This document shows positions 33,524 through 46,639 of a stretch of 64,000 nucleotides of DNA, one piece after another (within the stretch, counting starts at the first letter, position 1; every line of letters starts with the position of its first letter). The notes under the pieces are model-generated. The model did not search any database. It saw only the letters and a list, made by a program, of their open reading frames with translations, and was not told the origin of the DNA. The DNA is from Siphonodentalium dalli. Its lineage: Eukaryota; Mollusca; Scaphopoda; Gadilida; Siphonodentaliidae. A program made the position numbers and the translations under genes. The DNA lies in NCBI GenBank assembly GCA_032622095.1, contig CP136069.1:9130036-9194035 (forward strand), read 5' to 3'.

Positions 33524-33935
33524 CCCACACCATTATATTCCATGTATAGATGATGAGTATATAAGTTTGGTGAAAATCTGCGACACAATTTATTCGCGCA
33601 CATTTGTAGCCCTCCCTTCCGCATCCCTAGCCCGAATAGGGTCAATTTGGTTCATATAAACCACATAATTAGATTCGTCGTATCATGTCGATGACTATAT
33701 AACGTTGGTGGAAATCGGAGAGTCAAGCATGCTTACCAATATCAGTGCCCCCTCTACATATGTGACTAAACGGCACCAATGTGTCGTCTTAAACCACACG
33801 CTTAGATTTCGCGTATTGTTTAGATATCAATTTGGTGGAAATCGGCAATAAAATATTTTCTACAAATTTTTTTTCCCTCCCCTACACTCCCCATCACTGA
33901 CTGGAACGGGTCATTTTTAAACCACACAGTTAGAC
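33524..33935. repeat. Diverged tandem repeat, about 135-170 bp
   Basis: Three units share AAACCACAC--TTAGA, then TATAA-TTTGGTGGAAATC, then a CCCTCCC-type pyrimidine stretch. No coding potential. Confidence 0.6.
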
Positions 33936-34334
33936 GATAATAGTCATCGCTATAGGTGATAATTACAGTCACCGAATTATGAGAATTTCCTCAAGAAGAT
34001 ACTAATAATATAGTATAATTATATTATGAATGCGATAGTATCAACAAAACACGTTTTGTGTGAGCCGAGCGTTTGTTTATATACAGCACTTAAATAGTGA
34101 GCGATAAGCAAAACACTAAACACCGTAAATATATTTTATGACAATGATTCACAGTGACCCATTCAACATCGAAATCTTGAGAGGCGAGGATTAGTGAGCG
34201 CTATACCGGCATGTTGTAAACAACTTGGTGGCATTTTAAACCAAAATTCACTAAATAGAGTCTCCTGATTGTTTGATTGATTGATGGATTAATACTCAAA
34301 TAGCACAAAATTAGATTGTAAATATGAGCATATA

Positions 34335-35118
34335 CCTTACTGTTATTTAAATTCGCGCAGTACTATTTTTCGCGCACCCTTCGGTGCGTGAATTTAAAAC
34401 TGAGTGAAAATTAGTACGACTCCTGAATTTATACCAAACCACCCGGAAACAATAAGGCTATATGTTGATCAGTTAAGTAATTGTATATATACATTACGGA
34501 AAGTTGGACCGAATATTAGGCTTGCAGGACTATAATTTACATGCGGGAACCAATATCAAAACCATTACTGATATGTATGACATACGTATATAGCAATAAT
34601 TCATGGTAACATCATTGATGTTGAAATACTTGTAAGAAATACACATATTGCAGATGCACGAAGGTACGTACTGTATATCCACAACACTGGCACTACACCG
34701 TCACAGAACAGTCTGAGTTAGTAATGTCAACACAACCCATCATAGCCAAGTTTTGATTTGTTTTTCTGATGTAAGTTTTCTATATGCGGTTGTGGTTTTA
34801 CTTCTTTCGAGTTCATTCCAATTATGTTATAACTATTTCAATATCAGAATAATTATTTGGAGCGTATAACAACTATGACTTTATAAGATATTGGTGGTGC
34901 AGCTTTGTTAAATTATTAAATTATACACGATGTAAAGCCACCGTGCATGATGTTGTTTAATAATAAACGATTAAGATCTGTAACAATCATCAAATCCAAG
35001 CATTTTACGAAAATATTTTGTCAGTTTTGAATTCGCGCAGCATGGTGCGCAAAATCAAAGTGTGCGAATTCAAAACTGAGCGAAAAATAGTCCTTCGTGA
35101 ATTTAGATACGAGTAAGG
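34335..35118. mobile_element. Non-autonomous element with 44-bp inverted ends
   Basis: The left end CCTTACTGTTATTTAAATTC continues to CGCGCAGTACTATTTTTCGC. The right end is its inverse with a few changes. TA flanks both sides (34333-34334 and 35119-35120), suggesting Tc1/mariner type. A second inverted word GTGCGCAAAATC/GAATTCGCGCAG occurs next to the right end. No transposase. Confidence 0.65.
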
Positions 35119-35189
35119 TACCAGTGGTGGTTAAGTTACTATATTGCGACGCAGAAGCTGGTCCATTATTTCAAAATCGTTAGTCTAAG

Positions 35190-35500
35190 TAAGCCATCAT
35201 CGTCGTCGTCGTCATCGTCATCATCAGAAGAATCGTCAATCATCAGTAGCATCGTCAGCATGTTAGTCGTCGTCGTCATCTTCGTCATCGTCATGCTCGT
35301 CATCGCATCATCATCATAACCATGGGTATCGTCATTGTCATCGTCATCATCATCATCATCATCATCATCATCACCATCATCGTCCTCGTCGTCATCGCCA
35401 TCGTCACAATCAACCATATCATAATACCATCGCCAGGGTGTTCGTCATATCGTCATTGTAATTGTATTCGTTATCTAATCATCATCATCGTCGTCGTCGT
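35190..35500. repeat. Trinucleotide microsatellite (CAT/CGT)
   Basis: A long mixed run of CATCATCGTCGTC type. It reads as poly-Asp on one strand and poly-Ile/Val on the other. Both frames are artefacts. Confidence 0.9.
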
Positions 35501-35510
35501 CTTCGCTTAC

Positions 35511-35674
35511 TATGACAAAACAAAGGCCCGTTTCCATGGCAACCGTTGGACGAAAAAATTGTAGACCATTTTTTTTGGATTCACTGACATCTGAGGAACA
35601 AAATAAGACCATAAAATCAATTTTGGCACACAAATCGAGCTACTGGCTATTTACCTACACGTGGGCCCTCACTA
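35511..35674 (-). mobile_element. Detached LINE 3' tail copy
   Basis: 164 bp almost identical to 35841-36004, which is the 3' end of the LINE fragment beside it, in the same orientation. It is probably a severely 5'-truncated insertion of the same LINE, or a local duplication. On the minus strand it runs straight into the GAC/GAT microsatellite. Confidence 0.6.
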
Positions 35675-35840
35675 AATGTACTGTTTAATGCTGCACCAGA
35701 ACAGCTTCATTTTATATCACATGTCACTGTTGTAGCGATTCCAACATCATACTTCGTCATATTTATCCATTTTTGGAAAGATAAAGCCATGCAAACTGCA
35801 CGCATCACGAAATATATACACATAACCACACAACGTCCTC

Positions 35841-36294
35841 TATGACAAAACAAAGGCCCGTTTCCATGGCAACCGTTGGACGAAAAAATTGTAGACCATT
35901 TTTTTTGGATTCACTGACATCTGAGGAACAAAATAAGACCATAAAATCAATTTTGGCACACAAATCGAGCGACTGGCTATTTACCTACACGTGGGCCCTC
36001 ACTATACCCTTGGATTTGCTTGGTTTCTGAGTAAGCTCTCTCATTCCCAGCTTAATGCATATCGCTAAGTTTTTAAGTATTTGATCATTATTGCAATTCA
36101 AAACATCGCATAAATTAGCTAACGTCGCAGGGCAAGATGAGTAAAATTTCATCGGTATATACTTATGTCTAATTGAATTCAGCTTCGGACATTCTAGCAT
36201 AAAATGAAGTGCATCCCCTACTCGCAAGTTGCATAATTGACATAATTTTGAGACTTTTGTATTAGAGTTGTCCTTCTTTGTTTTATCCCACCTG
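35841..36294 (-). mobile_element. LINE 3' end with zinc-knuckle C-terminus
   Basis: On the minus strand the frame reads KLCQLCNLRVGDALHFMLEC, then PKLNSIRHKYIP, and onward to a stop at 35985. The C-x2-C...H-x4-C pattern (CQLC...HFMLEC) is the C-terminal zinc motif found after the reverse transcriptase in many non-LTR retrotransposons. Only this C-terminus and a short 3' tail remain, so the copy is 5'-truncated. It lies in the FABP intron, in the gene's own orientation. Confidence 0.7.
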
Positions 36295-36796
36295 CATGTT
36301 TAACCCGTAGTCGCTGGTTTGCCGTTCGAATTCGCGCTATATATCGCTTTAAATTTAGGGTATTTTTCTGTCCCCTGTGTTGAGTGTTTTGCTTATCGCA
36401 TACGAATTACGTATTGTTTGTTTACATACATGATGTGTGTTTACACGTGAAAATAACATGCAATTTACGCGACATTTATGATTGGTATAAGAACAACATT
36501 CGTCTATAGTATAATATTGTTTCTGTGTATGGCGGTTTTAACGGATATGACTATTTTAACAGAATAACCCACCGCCATTAATTACCATATCTTTAATCAG
36601 CAGGCAAAGTAACATTCTGAGATGCATTTCCGACATACTATAATGAGTAGATGTTGTGAGCTTTTCTTACCAAATTAGACAAAACATTCCACTTTCAACA
36701 ATTGTTGATGAGTTGTAACCTTGTCGTACCACTGATTGTTGTACGGTATATCCGAGCTAAATATAGAATGCCGAACTTATCATTAAATACATATTA
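36295..36796. other. No gene; dispersed repeat copy
   Basis: 36525-36595 matches 11065-11150 (TGGCGGTTTTAACGG...TATCTTTAAT). The rest is AT-rich without features. Confidence 0.4.
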
Positions 36797-36972
36797 CTAG
36801 CTGGTAGACCCGACTTCGTCCGGGATGTTTGCCCTCTGCTTTTCGGCGAATTGTGTGACCATTTTGAAGGTCAATGTCAGGTCGGGGTCACGATTTGACC
36901 CGTCCAAAACACTCCCTGGACAAAAGAACCCGACAAAATTAACCCTCGAAATCCGTCGCGTTTTACCCGAAT
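36797..36972 (-). mobile_element. Helitron 3' end fragment
   Basis: Read on the minus strand it ends with the hairpin CCCGGACGAAGTCGGG, TCTACCAG and CTAG, inserted at T. Inward it holds the GGGTCAAATCGTGACCCCGA repeat seen in the Helitron at 31290-31801. It stops at an AATAATAATAAT stretch. The 5' end is missing. Confidence 0.75.
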
Positions 36973-38112
36973 TAATAATAATAATAATATTTATCCCACA
37001 GGGTTACAGTGAAAGACAACAACTGGAATGCGTTTATAGCTACCTGTTCAGAAAATCATAATTATTTACAGGAAGCCGATACAATAAATGTAGTAGTAAC
37101 CAATACAAACAAGTGGGTGACAATTTTTTGAGGCACAATAACCGCCTATACAGATGTAAACCAAAAGGGGGAGACGCCAATCGAACGCGTATGTCCCAAA
37201 AACAAAACAAAAACAGGGAGGGAGGGAGGGTTGTCAACACAAGCGACTGTCCTCAGCAAATACATTATTGGAAAGAATGTTTAACGCAGTATAACTGCGC
37301 GCATCCCCCGGCCAAAGATATAGTTCCCATTATTCTGCTCTTCAAATTATCCCCGTTCGCTAACTAAATAGCAATACTGCCAAAAATACTTGTACTTTAT
37401 AATTATGTTTTATTTTCGTCTAAGTACTCCGCAATATCAGTGTATAGCTTACTTATCTGAACTATCATGCGGTATGGTGTAGTGATAGATACGAGTGAAA
37501 GATCTCGTGATCAAACATGATTATGTTTGTACCAATTTTTTGGTTTAAGGTTACGCATCTATAACCCGGTGCGATAAAATACGTCGTTTTGTACGACAAT
37601 GTTATAGTATTTGTATAGTATTTGACCACATCATCCACAATATTTTATTTTCCGCATGTACCATGCACAGGAGTATTTATGATGTTAACCGACTACGTGC
37701 GACATATCATCAAACCACTACATTCATTCTGTCTTCGTACTATATGTGTATCATTCATGTCTTATTTTGCTAATAATGTACCATGATGTTCTGTTTATCC
37801 GGATGCGTGCGAAATATACAAATACAAAAATAATTTGAGATACAAAGAATATCTGATATAATCCTTATTGCAATGTCAAAATGGGTTCAAATTATAAGTT
37901 GAAAAAGGGCCGTAACTCATGTGAAAATAATTGGACAGAACCCATGTTCGAACTTGTCCTGTATTTTAGCTGGGAAATACTCATAACAACTTTGGTTCGG
38001 ATCAAATAACCCAAACTAAGGTTATCGATCGAAAACCAAAATATTTAACGATACATAATACAATGTACGACCATTTTTTCAAAAGTGGGTATACAAAAAC
38101 TTAACCTTACAG
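36973..38112. other. No gene recognised (FABP intron)
   Basis: A stretch at about 37468-37515 (ATGGTGTAGTGATAG, then ACGAG...CTCGT) looks like the D-arm and anticodon stem of a tRNA, but no T-arm follows. It may be a tRNA-derived SINE relic. The rest is AT-rich and uninformative. Confidence 0.35.
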
Positions 38113-38444
38113 GTGTGAGCGCTTCTCCCTTATAAATTTACCATCACATAATGTTCGTTGTCGTAATTATCGTTATTCGCTGCCGATAGAATGCGACGGT
38201 CCGCAGAACAGCAAGTACGATTATTTGGCTTGACAACATAGAGACAATGTTTTGCTAAACCATCCATGGGCTAGGTTTGACCAGGTTTAAATAAAATATT
38301 TTGAGTGTATAACTTAGATCTGCGATATATGGTTTAAATCACGGCTTTTGTTGTCATACGGCGGTTTAAAACTATAGTTGTCTCCGTAAACCAGGAGACG
38401 AAGAATCCGGCCTATTAGTTATCAGTATGTTTATACATAAAGGA

Positions 38445-38539
38445 TATCTACACTGTTTGGTTGGATATGGGAATTATCTCACGAGTGACTCGGCACGAAT
38501 GAGATAATTAATTACCATATTAAACCAAAAAGTGTAGAT
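38445..38539. repeat. Foldback element inside D1
   Basis: Arms ATCTACACTGTTTGGTT and AACCAAAAAGTGTAGAT, with mirrored GAATTATCTCA and TGAGATAATT, surround CGAGTGACTCGGCACGAA. The same structure is in D2 at 55644-55738. Confidence 0.75.
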
Positions 38540-38979
38540 GTTCTGTTTATTATATGCTCCGCTCAGTTGGCCCATGGATCAACTCGAAAGAAAAGTAAAA
38601 AGTGCAAATTTGTATACACTAGCAGAGCAATGGTAATGAGCTTGTGCATATAAAAATAGTTCCACTTTTAAGTCAGTATTGTTGAGAGATATAAAGGGGC
38701 TAACATCATACTATCTCTAACAATAATATTTAATTGATCACATTACATTTGTTCAACCTGAACACTCAGGGACTTCTAGCACAGTGTTCCATCAAGAGCC
38801 GAATCATTTTTTTATTTTAGCGCGGATGGATACAAGTGAGATATCGATATATCACAAGACGGATAACGGTTTTATCTGATGCAAAAATACTACTATTTGA
38901 TAGATTAGCATATAATAAATACATGTATAATCTCTTATATCCTGACTGTAATCGTATTTTTGCGAGACCTCTTTAGTTG

Positions 38980-39183
38980 CTATAAGTTACCCGTAATTTC
39001 GATGCCGACCAGAGATATGAGACTTCCACCTGAGTTTCCAGCAACAACTTCACTGTCTTCGTCCAGAATCCGGTTTGGATCGCTACCTTTATCGCTGAGC
39101 CGTCGATTGAGATTTGCTGTGTGGGTTTGGCTCGTCGGGCCACCTGGCGGAGAGCCCAGTTTATACCTACACAATCGAGACAA
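38980..39183 (-). CDS. Exon-like frame in D1, unrecognised
   Basis: On the minus strand a frame reads YKLGSPPGG, TSQTHTANLNRRLSDKGS, DPNRILDEDSEVVAGNSGGS and ends IEITGNL before TAG. It is GC-richer than its surroundings, with balanced codon use. A GTGTAG acceptor could precede YKLGSPP. The D2 copy (56179-56382) keeps it open with only two residue changes. It could be the last exon of a gene or a chance frame. No family recognised. Confidence 0.35.
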   Translation of the reverse strand: MSRLCRYKLGSPPGGPTSQTHTANLNRRLSDKGSDPNRILDEDSEVVAGNSGGSLISLVGIEITGNL

Positions 39184-39309
39184 GAGTGATTATTGAGATG
39201 TATCGGGAACGATAACTCTATTGCAGAGCATAGAATCAGAATAATAATGTTTAATGACTCAATAAGACGAGGTGACGTATGCAGAAGCTATAATGTGGTG
39301 GTGTACAAC

Positions 39310-41640
39310 ATCTACATTGCTTGATATCAGGATGCATTTTGCCCAATTTTTCAGCATGGAGGTGTGGTTTGGTAATTTAAACTGCACGGTTCAATCTCTG
39401 GTGGCCATAGTAGGTCGGGAGCGTAAGAACCGAAACCTAATAATGAAACGTACTGTATGTGAAGTTCGTTAATATACCAGAGACGCTCGCCTGAAGACTT
39501 CAATTGCCGGCTATTTATTTCTGATTTCCAACATTTTAAATACCTATTTTCGCGCTTGGTCTTAGTAAACATTTTCCAAAGTATATAATTTACGCCTCCT
39601 AATGTTATCAAGCTATGCTGACAATCAAACATTACAAATAATATTGTGTAAACTTTACTGTAGCAGTATAATGTTTGCAAACTATACTTAAAAACACTTA
39701 TAAAGAGCGTTCCATTTGCATGCATATGCATTTTATATACACTTATCTCTATACAATTCATATTATATTTGGGTCATTTTTTCAGTTTAATCCCTTCATA
39801 CACTGCTAATGAACTTCGGGGTCAATCCCTTTATATGTAACAGTCCTCAATTCATAATGTTGTTACCCCTTATAATTGTAAGTGCATTACAATTCGTGCA
39901 ATTATGTACGATATGAACATAGCTGTGTTACAGCACTAAATTTATCATCTGGCAGTACAGCCAATGCATAAGCATACACTTTTGTTTACAATTAAGAATT
40001 TTTCCCGATAGTACAATCAGGGAAGTCTATGTGTACGTTTTACAATAATTCGTGTATAGTATCATTTTTGTGGATATTGCTTGGTGTGTGGCCCTTGTGA
40101 TATTACTATCCCTATGATTTAAACTAGCTGAACGGTTTGACTGGTACGCTGCCGTTCTATACTTATTCTATATTTATTTTGACATTCAAAATTGTCCGTG
40201 TGGCGCTTCGGAATGTGTACCTAGGTTTATTACGCACCTTTGTCCATGTTACCGAAGACAGGTTTACCCCTGTACTCTACGGTGTTCCCAGCCCCCCTGG
40301 ATCTCTATATTGTTACAACAAATGTTGTGTAGGCAGGCATTGTGTTTACAGGAAAACCTTAGTTTCGGCTTTGACATTTGACGATTTCGTTCCACTCTAC
40401 ATTTTTATTAATTTCCTTTACAATTTATATTTCATGACGGCCTCTCCTTGTTTTGTTTACTTATTTTACGGCGTACTGGCCTATACTCTCAGCTAAACAT
40501 CAATTAACTATATAAACCTAGATGTAGAATTTAGATTAATGCTACAATGGATACCTTGTTATATATTTTCGTACCCAATATCCTAGATTTATAAATATTT
40601 CCGCCCGAATTTGTTAATAGGGCTATGTCTTTCTTATGCCTTCCCGACAGTACAGCCGGGTTTACGTTATATTTACCTGCACTATTGTTCAACACGCGTC
40701 CAATGAACTTATTCTATGGATTTACTCTTATATGCATGGATGTGGTGTAATCTGCCATTTACCTGGTATGAGAAACAACCTTTTTATAACAACTATATGT
40801 CCCCTATTATAGTTCTAGGTATGAATTATAATATCAATCGTATTTCGAGTCTGTATAATTTATAAGCTATGAACTTTTCCTTTATCTAGGCCTAATACAT
40901 TTACATTATTGCGGCGTAAATACTGTGCCCTGCTTTAACTTAAGGTGTAAACAATTTGGCTGACAGGGGTTAAAGTACACCTGGTATGTGACGTCACACG
41001 TCACATACGTCATTTCGATAACTCTTAACGTGATTTCCCTAATACGTCTGCCACTTCAAGGTCCTACTGAACAAGGGCGAGCCAGGTTTCTATGTTGGGT
41101 GTACGACCAGATCGTGTTTTGTTTCTCTATTTGGTTTATGACTATACCTATGTTTATGTGGTCATTGGAATTCATACAACTATGGGGCTGTGCTGATTAT
41201 TTTAAGGTAACTATATTTCATTGTGCTTTCCAACTCGACTTTACATTCGTCGATTTTTCTTTGATAACCTGATCATATTGATCGTACGTGCAGTATATAG
41301 CAGCTATACCATTATAGGGAATAATATATTATATGTATTATATACATGCTAACCTTGGAATTCATACAACTATGGGGCTGTGCTGATTATTTTAAGGTAA
41401 CTATATTTCATTGTGCTTTCCAACTCGACTTTACATTCGTCGATTTTTCTTTGATAACCTGATCATATTGATCGTACGTGCAGTATATAGCAGCTATACC
41501 ATTATAGGGAATAATATATTATATGTATTATATACATGCTAACCTATATATATATATATATATTATGCACGCGTTCATTTTACAGCCCCGATGCTGTACG
41601 CGATTTTGGTGCACCTTTCGCGCGCGTTCGGAGTTTGAAA
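39310..41640. repeat. Tandem unit 1 (2.33 kb, with internal duplication)
   Basis: It starts ATCTACATTGCTTGATATCA. It is longer than the 2138-bp standard because 190 bp are duplicated in tandem (41165-41354 and 41355-41544). It ends in a TA-repeat and ATGCACGCGTTCATTTTACA. The unit has several open frames: a minus-strand 136-codon one, MNCIEISVYKMH..., and plus-strand ones that lack an ATG. All look compositionally chance-like. I recognise no gene, rRNA, snRNA or tRNA in it. Confidence 0.9.
40985..41007. promoter_or_regulatory. CRE-like palindrome present in each full unit
   Basis: TATGTGACGT, CAC and ACGTCACATA form a 10-bp perfect inverted repeat containing TGACGTCA, followed by a further ACGTCATT. 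TGACGTCA is the consensus cAMP-response element bound by CREB/ATF. It recurs in the other units (near 43315, 45453, 51654 and 53843). Regulatory use is only a possibility. Confidence 0.35.
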
Positions 41641-43778
41641 ATCTACATTGCTTGATATCAGGATGCATTTTGCCCAATTTTTCAGCATGGAGGTGTGGTT
41701 TGGTAATTTAAACTGCACGGTGCAATCTCTGGTGGCCATAGTAGGTCGGGAGCGTAAGAACCGAAACCTAATAATGAAACGTACTGTATGTGAAGTTCGT
41801 TAATATACCAGAGACGCTCGCCTGAAGACTTCAATTGCTGGCTATTTATTTCTGATTTCCAACATTTTAAATACCTATTTTCGCGCTTGGTCTTAGTAAA
41901 CATTTTCCAAAGTATATAATTTACGCCTCCTAATGTTATCAAGCTATGCTGACAATCAAACATTACAAATAATATTGTGTAAACTTTACTGTAGCAGTAT
42001 AATGTTTGCAAACTATACTTAAAAACACTTATAAAGAGCGTTCCATTTGCATGCATATGCATTTTATATACACTTATCTCTATACAATTCATATTATATT
42101 TGGGTCATTTTTTCAGTTTAATCCCTTCATACACTGCTAATGAACTTCGGGGTCCATCCCTTTATATGTAACAGTCCTCAATTCATAATGTTGTTACCCC
42201 TTATAATTGTAAGTGCATTACAATTCGTGCAATTATGTACGATATGAACATAGCTGTGTTACAGCACTAAATTTATCATCTGGCAGTACAGCCAATGCAT
42301 AAGCATACACTTTTGTTTACAATTAAGAATTTTTCCCGATAGTACAATCAGGGAAGTCTATGTGTACGTTTTACAATAATTCGTGTATAGTATCATTTTT
42401 GTGGATATTGCTTGGTGTGTGGCCCTCGTGATATTACTATCCCTATGATTTAAACTAGCTGAACGGTTTGACTGGTACGCTGCCGTTCTATACTTATTCT
42501 ATATTTATTTTGACATTCAAAATTGTCCGTGTGGCGCTTCGGAATGTGTACCTAGGTTTATTACGCACCTTTGTCCATGTTACCGAAGACAGGTTTACCC
42601 CTGTACTCTACGGTGTTCCCAGCCCCCCTGGATCTCTATATTGTTACAACAAATGTTGTGTAGGCAGGCATTGTGTTTACAGGAAAACCTTAGTTTCGGC
42701 TTTGACATTTGACGATTTCGTTCCACTCTACATTTTATTAATTTCCTTTACAATTTATATTTCATGACGGCCTCTCCTTGTTTTGTTTACTTATTTTGCG
42801 GCGTACTGGCCTATACTCTCAGCTCAACATCAATTAACTATCTAAACCTAGATGTAGAATTTAGATTAATGCTACAATGGATACCTTGTTATATATTTTC
42901 GTACCCAATATCCTAGATTTATAAATATTTCCGCCCGAATTTGTTAATAGGGCTATGTCTTTCTTATGCCTTCCCGACAGTACAGCCGGGTTTACGTTAT
43001 ATTTACCTGCACTATTGTTCAACACGCGTCCAATGAACTTATTCTATGGATTTACTCTTATATGCATGGATGTGGTGTAATCTGCCATTTACCTGGTACG
43101 AGAAACAACCTTTTTATAACAACTATATGTCCCCTATTATAGTTCTAGGTATGAATTATAATATCAATCGTATTTCGAGTCTGTATAATTTATAAGCTAT
43201 GAACTTTTCCTTTATCTAGGCCTAATACATTTACATTATTGCGGCGTAAATACTGTGCCCTGCTTTAACTTAAGGTGTAAACAATTTGGCTGACAGGGGT
43301 TAAAGTACACCTGGTATGTGACGTCACACGTCACATACGTCATTTCGATAACTCTTAACGTGATTTCCCTAATACGTCTGCCACTTCAAGGTCCTACTGA
43401 ACAAGGGCGAGCCAGGTTTCTATGTTGGGTGTACGACCAGATCGTGTTTTGTTTCTCTATTTGGTTTATGACTATACCTATGTTTATGTGGTCATTGGAA
43501 TTCATACAACTATGGGGCTGTGCTGATTATTTTAAGGTAACTATATTTCATTGTGCTTTCCAACTCGACTTTACATTCGTCGATTTTTCTTTGATAACCT
43601 GATCATATTGATCGTACGTGCAGTATATAGCAGCTATACCATTATAGGGAATAATATATTATATGTATTATATACATGCTAACCTATATATATATATATA
43701 TTATGCACGCGTTCATTTTACAGCCCCGATGCTGTACGCGATTTTGGTGCACCTTTCGCGCGCGTTCGGAGTTTGAAA
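41641..43778. repeat. Tandem unit 2 (2138 bp)
   Basis: Standard-length unit, nearly identical to unit 3. It differs from unit 1 in lacking the 190-bp duplication. Confidence 0.95.
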
Positions 43779-45916
43779 ATCTACATTGCTTGATATCAGG
43801 ATGCATTTTGCCCAATTTTTCAGCATGGAGGTGTGGTTTGGTAATTTAAACTGCACGGTTCAATCTCTGGTGGCCATAGTAGGTCGGGAGCGTAAGAACC
43901 GAAACCTAATAATGAAACGTACTGTATGTGAAGTTCGTTAATATACCAGAGACGCTCGCCTGAAGACTTCAATTGCTGGCTATTTATTTCTGATTTCCAA
44001 CATTTTAAATACCTATTTTCGCGCTTGGTCTTAGTAAACATTTTCCAAAGTATATAATTTACGCCTCCTAATGTTATCAAGCTATGCTGACAATCAAACA
44101 TTACAAATAATATTGTGTAAACTTTACTGTAGCAGTATAATGTTTGCAAACTATACTTAAAAACACTTATAAAGAGCGTTCCATTTGCATGCATATGCAT
44201 TTTATATACACTTATCTCTATACAATTCATATTATATTTGGGTCATTTTTTCAGTTTAATCCCTTCATACACTGCTAATGAACTTCGGGGTCCATCCCTT
44301 TATATGTAACAGTCCTCAATTCATAATGTTGTTACCCCTTATAATTGTAAGTGCATTACAATTCGTGCAATTATGTACTATAAGAACATAGCTGTGGTAC
44401 AGCACTAAATTTATCATCTGGCAGTACAGCCAATGCATAAGCATACACTTTTGTTTACAATTAAGAATTTTTCCCGATAGTACAATCAGGGAGGTCTATG
44501 TGTACGTTTTACAATAATTCGTGTATAGTATCATTTTTGTGGATATTGCTTGGTGTCTGGCCCTCGTGATATTACTATCCCTATGATTTAAACTAGCTGA
44601 ACGGTTTGACTGGTACGCTGCCGTTCTATACTTATTCTATATTTATTTTGACATTCAAAATTGTCCGTGTGGCGCTTCGGAATGTGTACCTAGGTTTATT
44701 ACGCACCTTTGTCCATGTTACCGAAGACAGGTTTACCCCTGTACTCTACGGTGTTCCCAGCCCCCCTGGATCTCTATATTGTTACAACAAATGTTGTGTA
44801 GGCAGGCATTGTGTTTACAGGAAAACCTTAGTTTCGGCTTTGACATTTGACGATTTCGTTCCACTCTACATTTTATTAATTTCCTTTACAATTTATATTT
44901 CATGACGGCCTCTCCTTGTTTTGTTTACTTATTTTGCGGCGTACTGGCCTATACTCTCAGCTCAACATCAATTAACTATATAAACCTAGATGTAGAATTT
45001 AGATTAATGCTACAATGGATACCTTGTTATATATTTTCGTACCCAATATCCTAGATTTATAAATATTTCCGCCCGAATTTGTTAATAGGGCTATGTCTTT
45101 CTTATGCCTTCCCGACAGTACAGCCGGGTTTACGTTATATTTACCTGCACTATTGTTCAACACGCGTCCAATGAACTTATTCTATGGATTTACTCTTATA
45201 TGCATGGATGTGGTGTAATCTGCCATTTACCTGGTATGAGAAACAACCTTTTTATAACAACTATATGTCCCCTATTATAGTTCTAGGTATGAATTATAAT
45301 ATCAATCGTATTTCGAGTCTGTATAATTTATAAGCTATGAACTTTTCCTTTATCTAGGCCTAATACATTTACATTATTGCGGCGTAAATACTGTGCCCTG
45401 CTTTAACTTAAGGTGTAAACAATTTGGCTGACAGGGGTTAAAGTACACCTGTTATGTGACGTCACACGTCACATACGTCATTTCGATAACTCTTAACGTG
45501 ATTTCCCTAATACGTCTGCCACTTCAAGGTCCTACTGAACAAGGGCGAGCCAGGTTTCTATGTTGGGTGTACGACCAGATCGTGTTTTGTTTCTCTATTT
45601 GGTTTATGACTATACCTATGTTTATGTGGTCATTGTAATTCATACAACTATGGGGCTGTGCTGATTATTTTAAGGTAACTATATTTCATTGTGCTTTCCA
45701 ACTCGACTTTACATTCGTCGATTTTTCTTTGATAACCTGATCATATTGATCGTACGTGCAGTATATAGCAGCTATACCATTATAGGGAATAATATATTAT
45801 ATGTATTATATACATGCTAACCTATATATATATATATATTATGCACGCGTTCATTTTACAGCCCCGATGCTGTACGCGATTTTGGTGCACCTTTCGCGCG
45901 CGTTCGGAGTTTGAAA
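43779..45916. repeat. Tandem unit 3 (2138 bp)
   Basis: Standard-length unit, same orientation. A few private substitutions, for example around 44380-44400, show that the units are not assembly copies of one another. Confidence 0.95.
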
Positions 45917-46639
45917 ATCTACATTGCTTGATATCAGGATGCATTTTGCCCAATTTTTCAGCATGGAGGTGTGGTTTGGTAATTTAAACTGCACGGTTCA
46001 ATCTCTGGTGGCCATAGTATAGGTCGGGAGCGTAAGAACCGAAACCTAATAATGAAACGTACTGTATGTGAAGTTCGTTAATATACCAGAGACGCTCGCC
46101 TGAAGACTTCAATTGCTGGCTATTTATTTCTGATTTCCAACATTTTAAATACCTATTTTCGCGCTTGGTCTTAGTAAACATTTTCCAAAGTATATAATTT
46201 ACGCCTCCTAATGTTATCAAGCTATGCTGACAATCAAACATTACAAATAATATTGTGTAAACTTTACTGTAGCAGTATAATGTTTGCAAACTATACTTAA
46301 CAAGAAATTCAATTAATTGAGGAAAAACACCCACTGTCCCGAGTGGTATTGTTAAGCTATTGGAGGGTCTTCCACTTCGCATGCAAAATAGCAAAATATT
46401 ATTAATTGATGACTGATGTACATGTACAGTACACACATAGTAATAACAATTAACGTTATGATTTGAAACTAACCATGATAGGATATTGACAGTAAGGTGG
46501 TATTAACTACTACGAGTGGTATTAGTAATAATAGTACCATTCTAGCATAATATATGTGTACATGATGTATGGGAAATATTAAAGAACAAAACAATAGTTA
46601 CAATACAATTAGAACTTTTTTTTTATTAATCGCAAGAAG

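Larger units (their letters stand above)
38113..39313. repeat. 1.2-kb direct repeat D1, left border of the array
   Basis: This segment recurs at 55317-56512 in the same orientation, with only scattered differences and a 5-base indel. It begins GTGTGAGCGCTTCTCCC and ends GGTGGTGTACAACATCT. D1 is followed by tandem unit 1. D2 is followed by a Helitron 5' end. Both copies contain a foldback element and a minus-strand exon-like frame. Confidence 0.9.

Noticed and set aside
35166-35564. Poly-aspartate and poly-isoleucine frames
   Set aside because: Direct translation of the CAT/CGT microsatellite.
37468-37515. tRNA gene (D-arm-like and anticodon-stem-like segments)
   Set aside because: No T-arm or acceptor stem, and the anticodon loop has eight bases.
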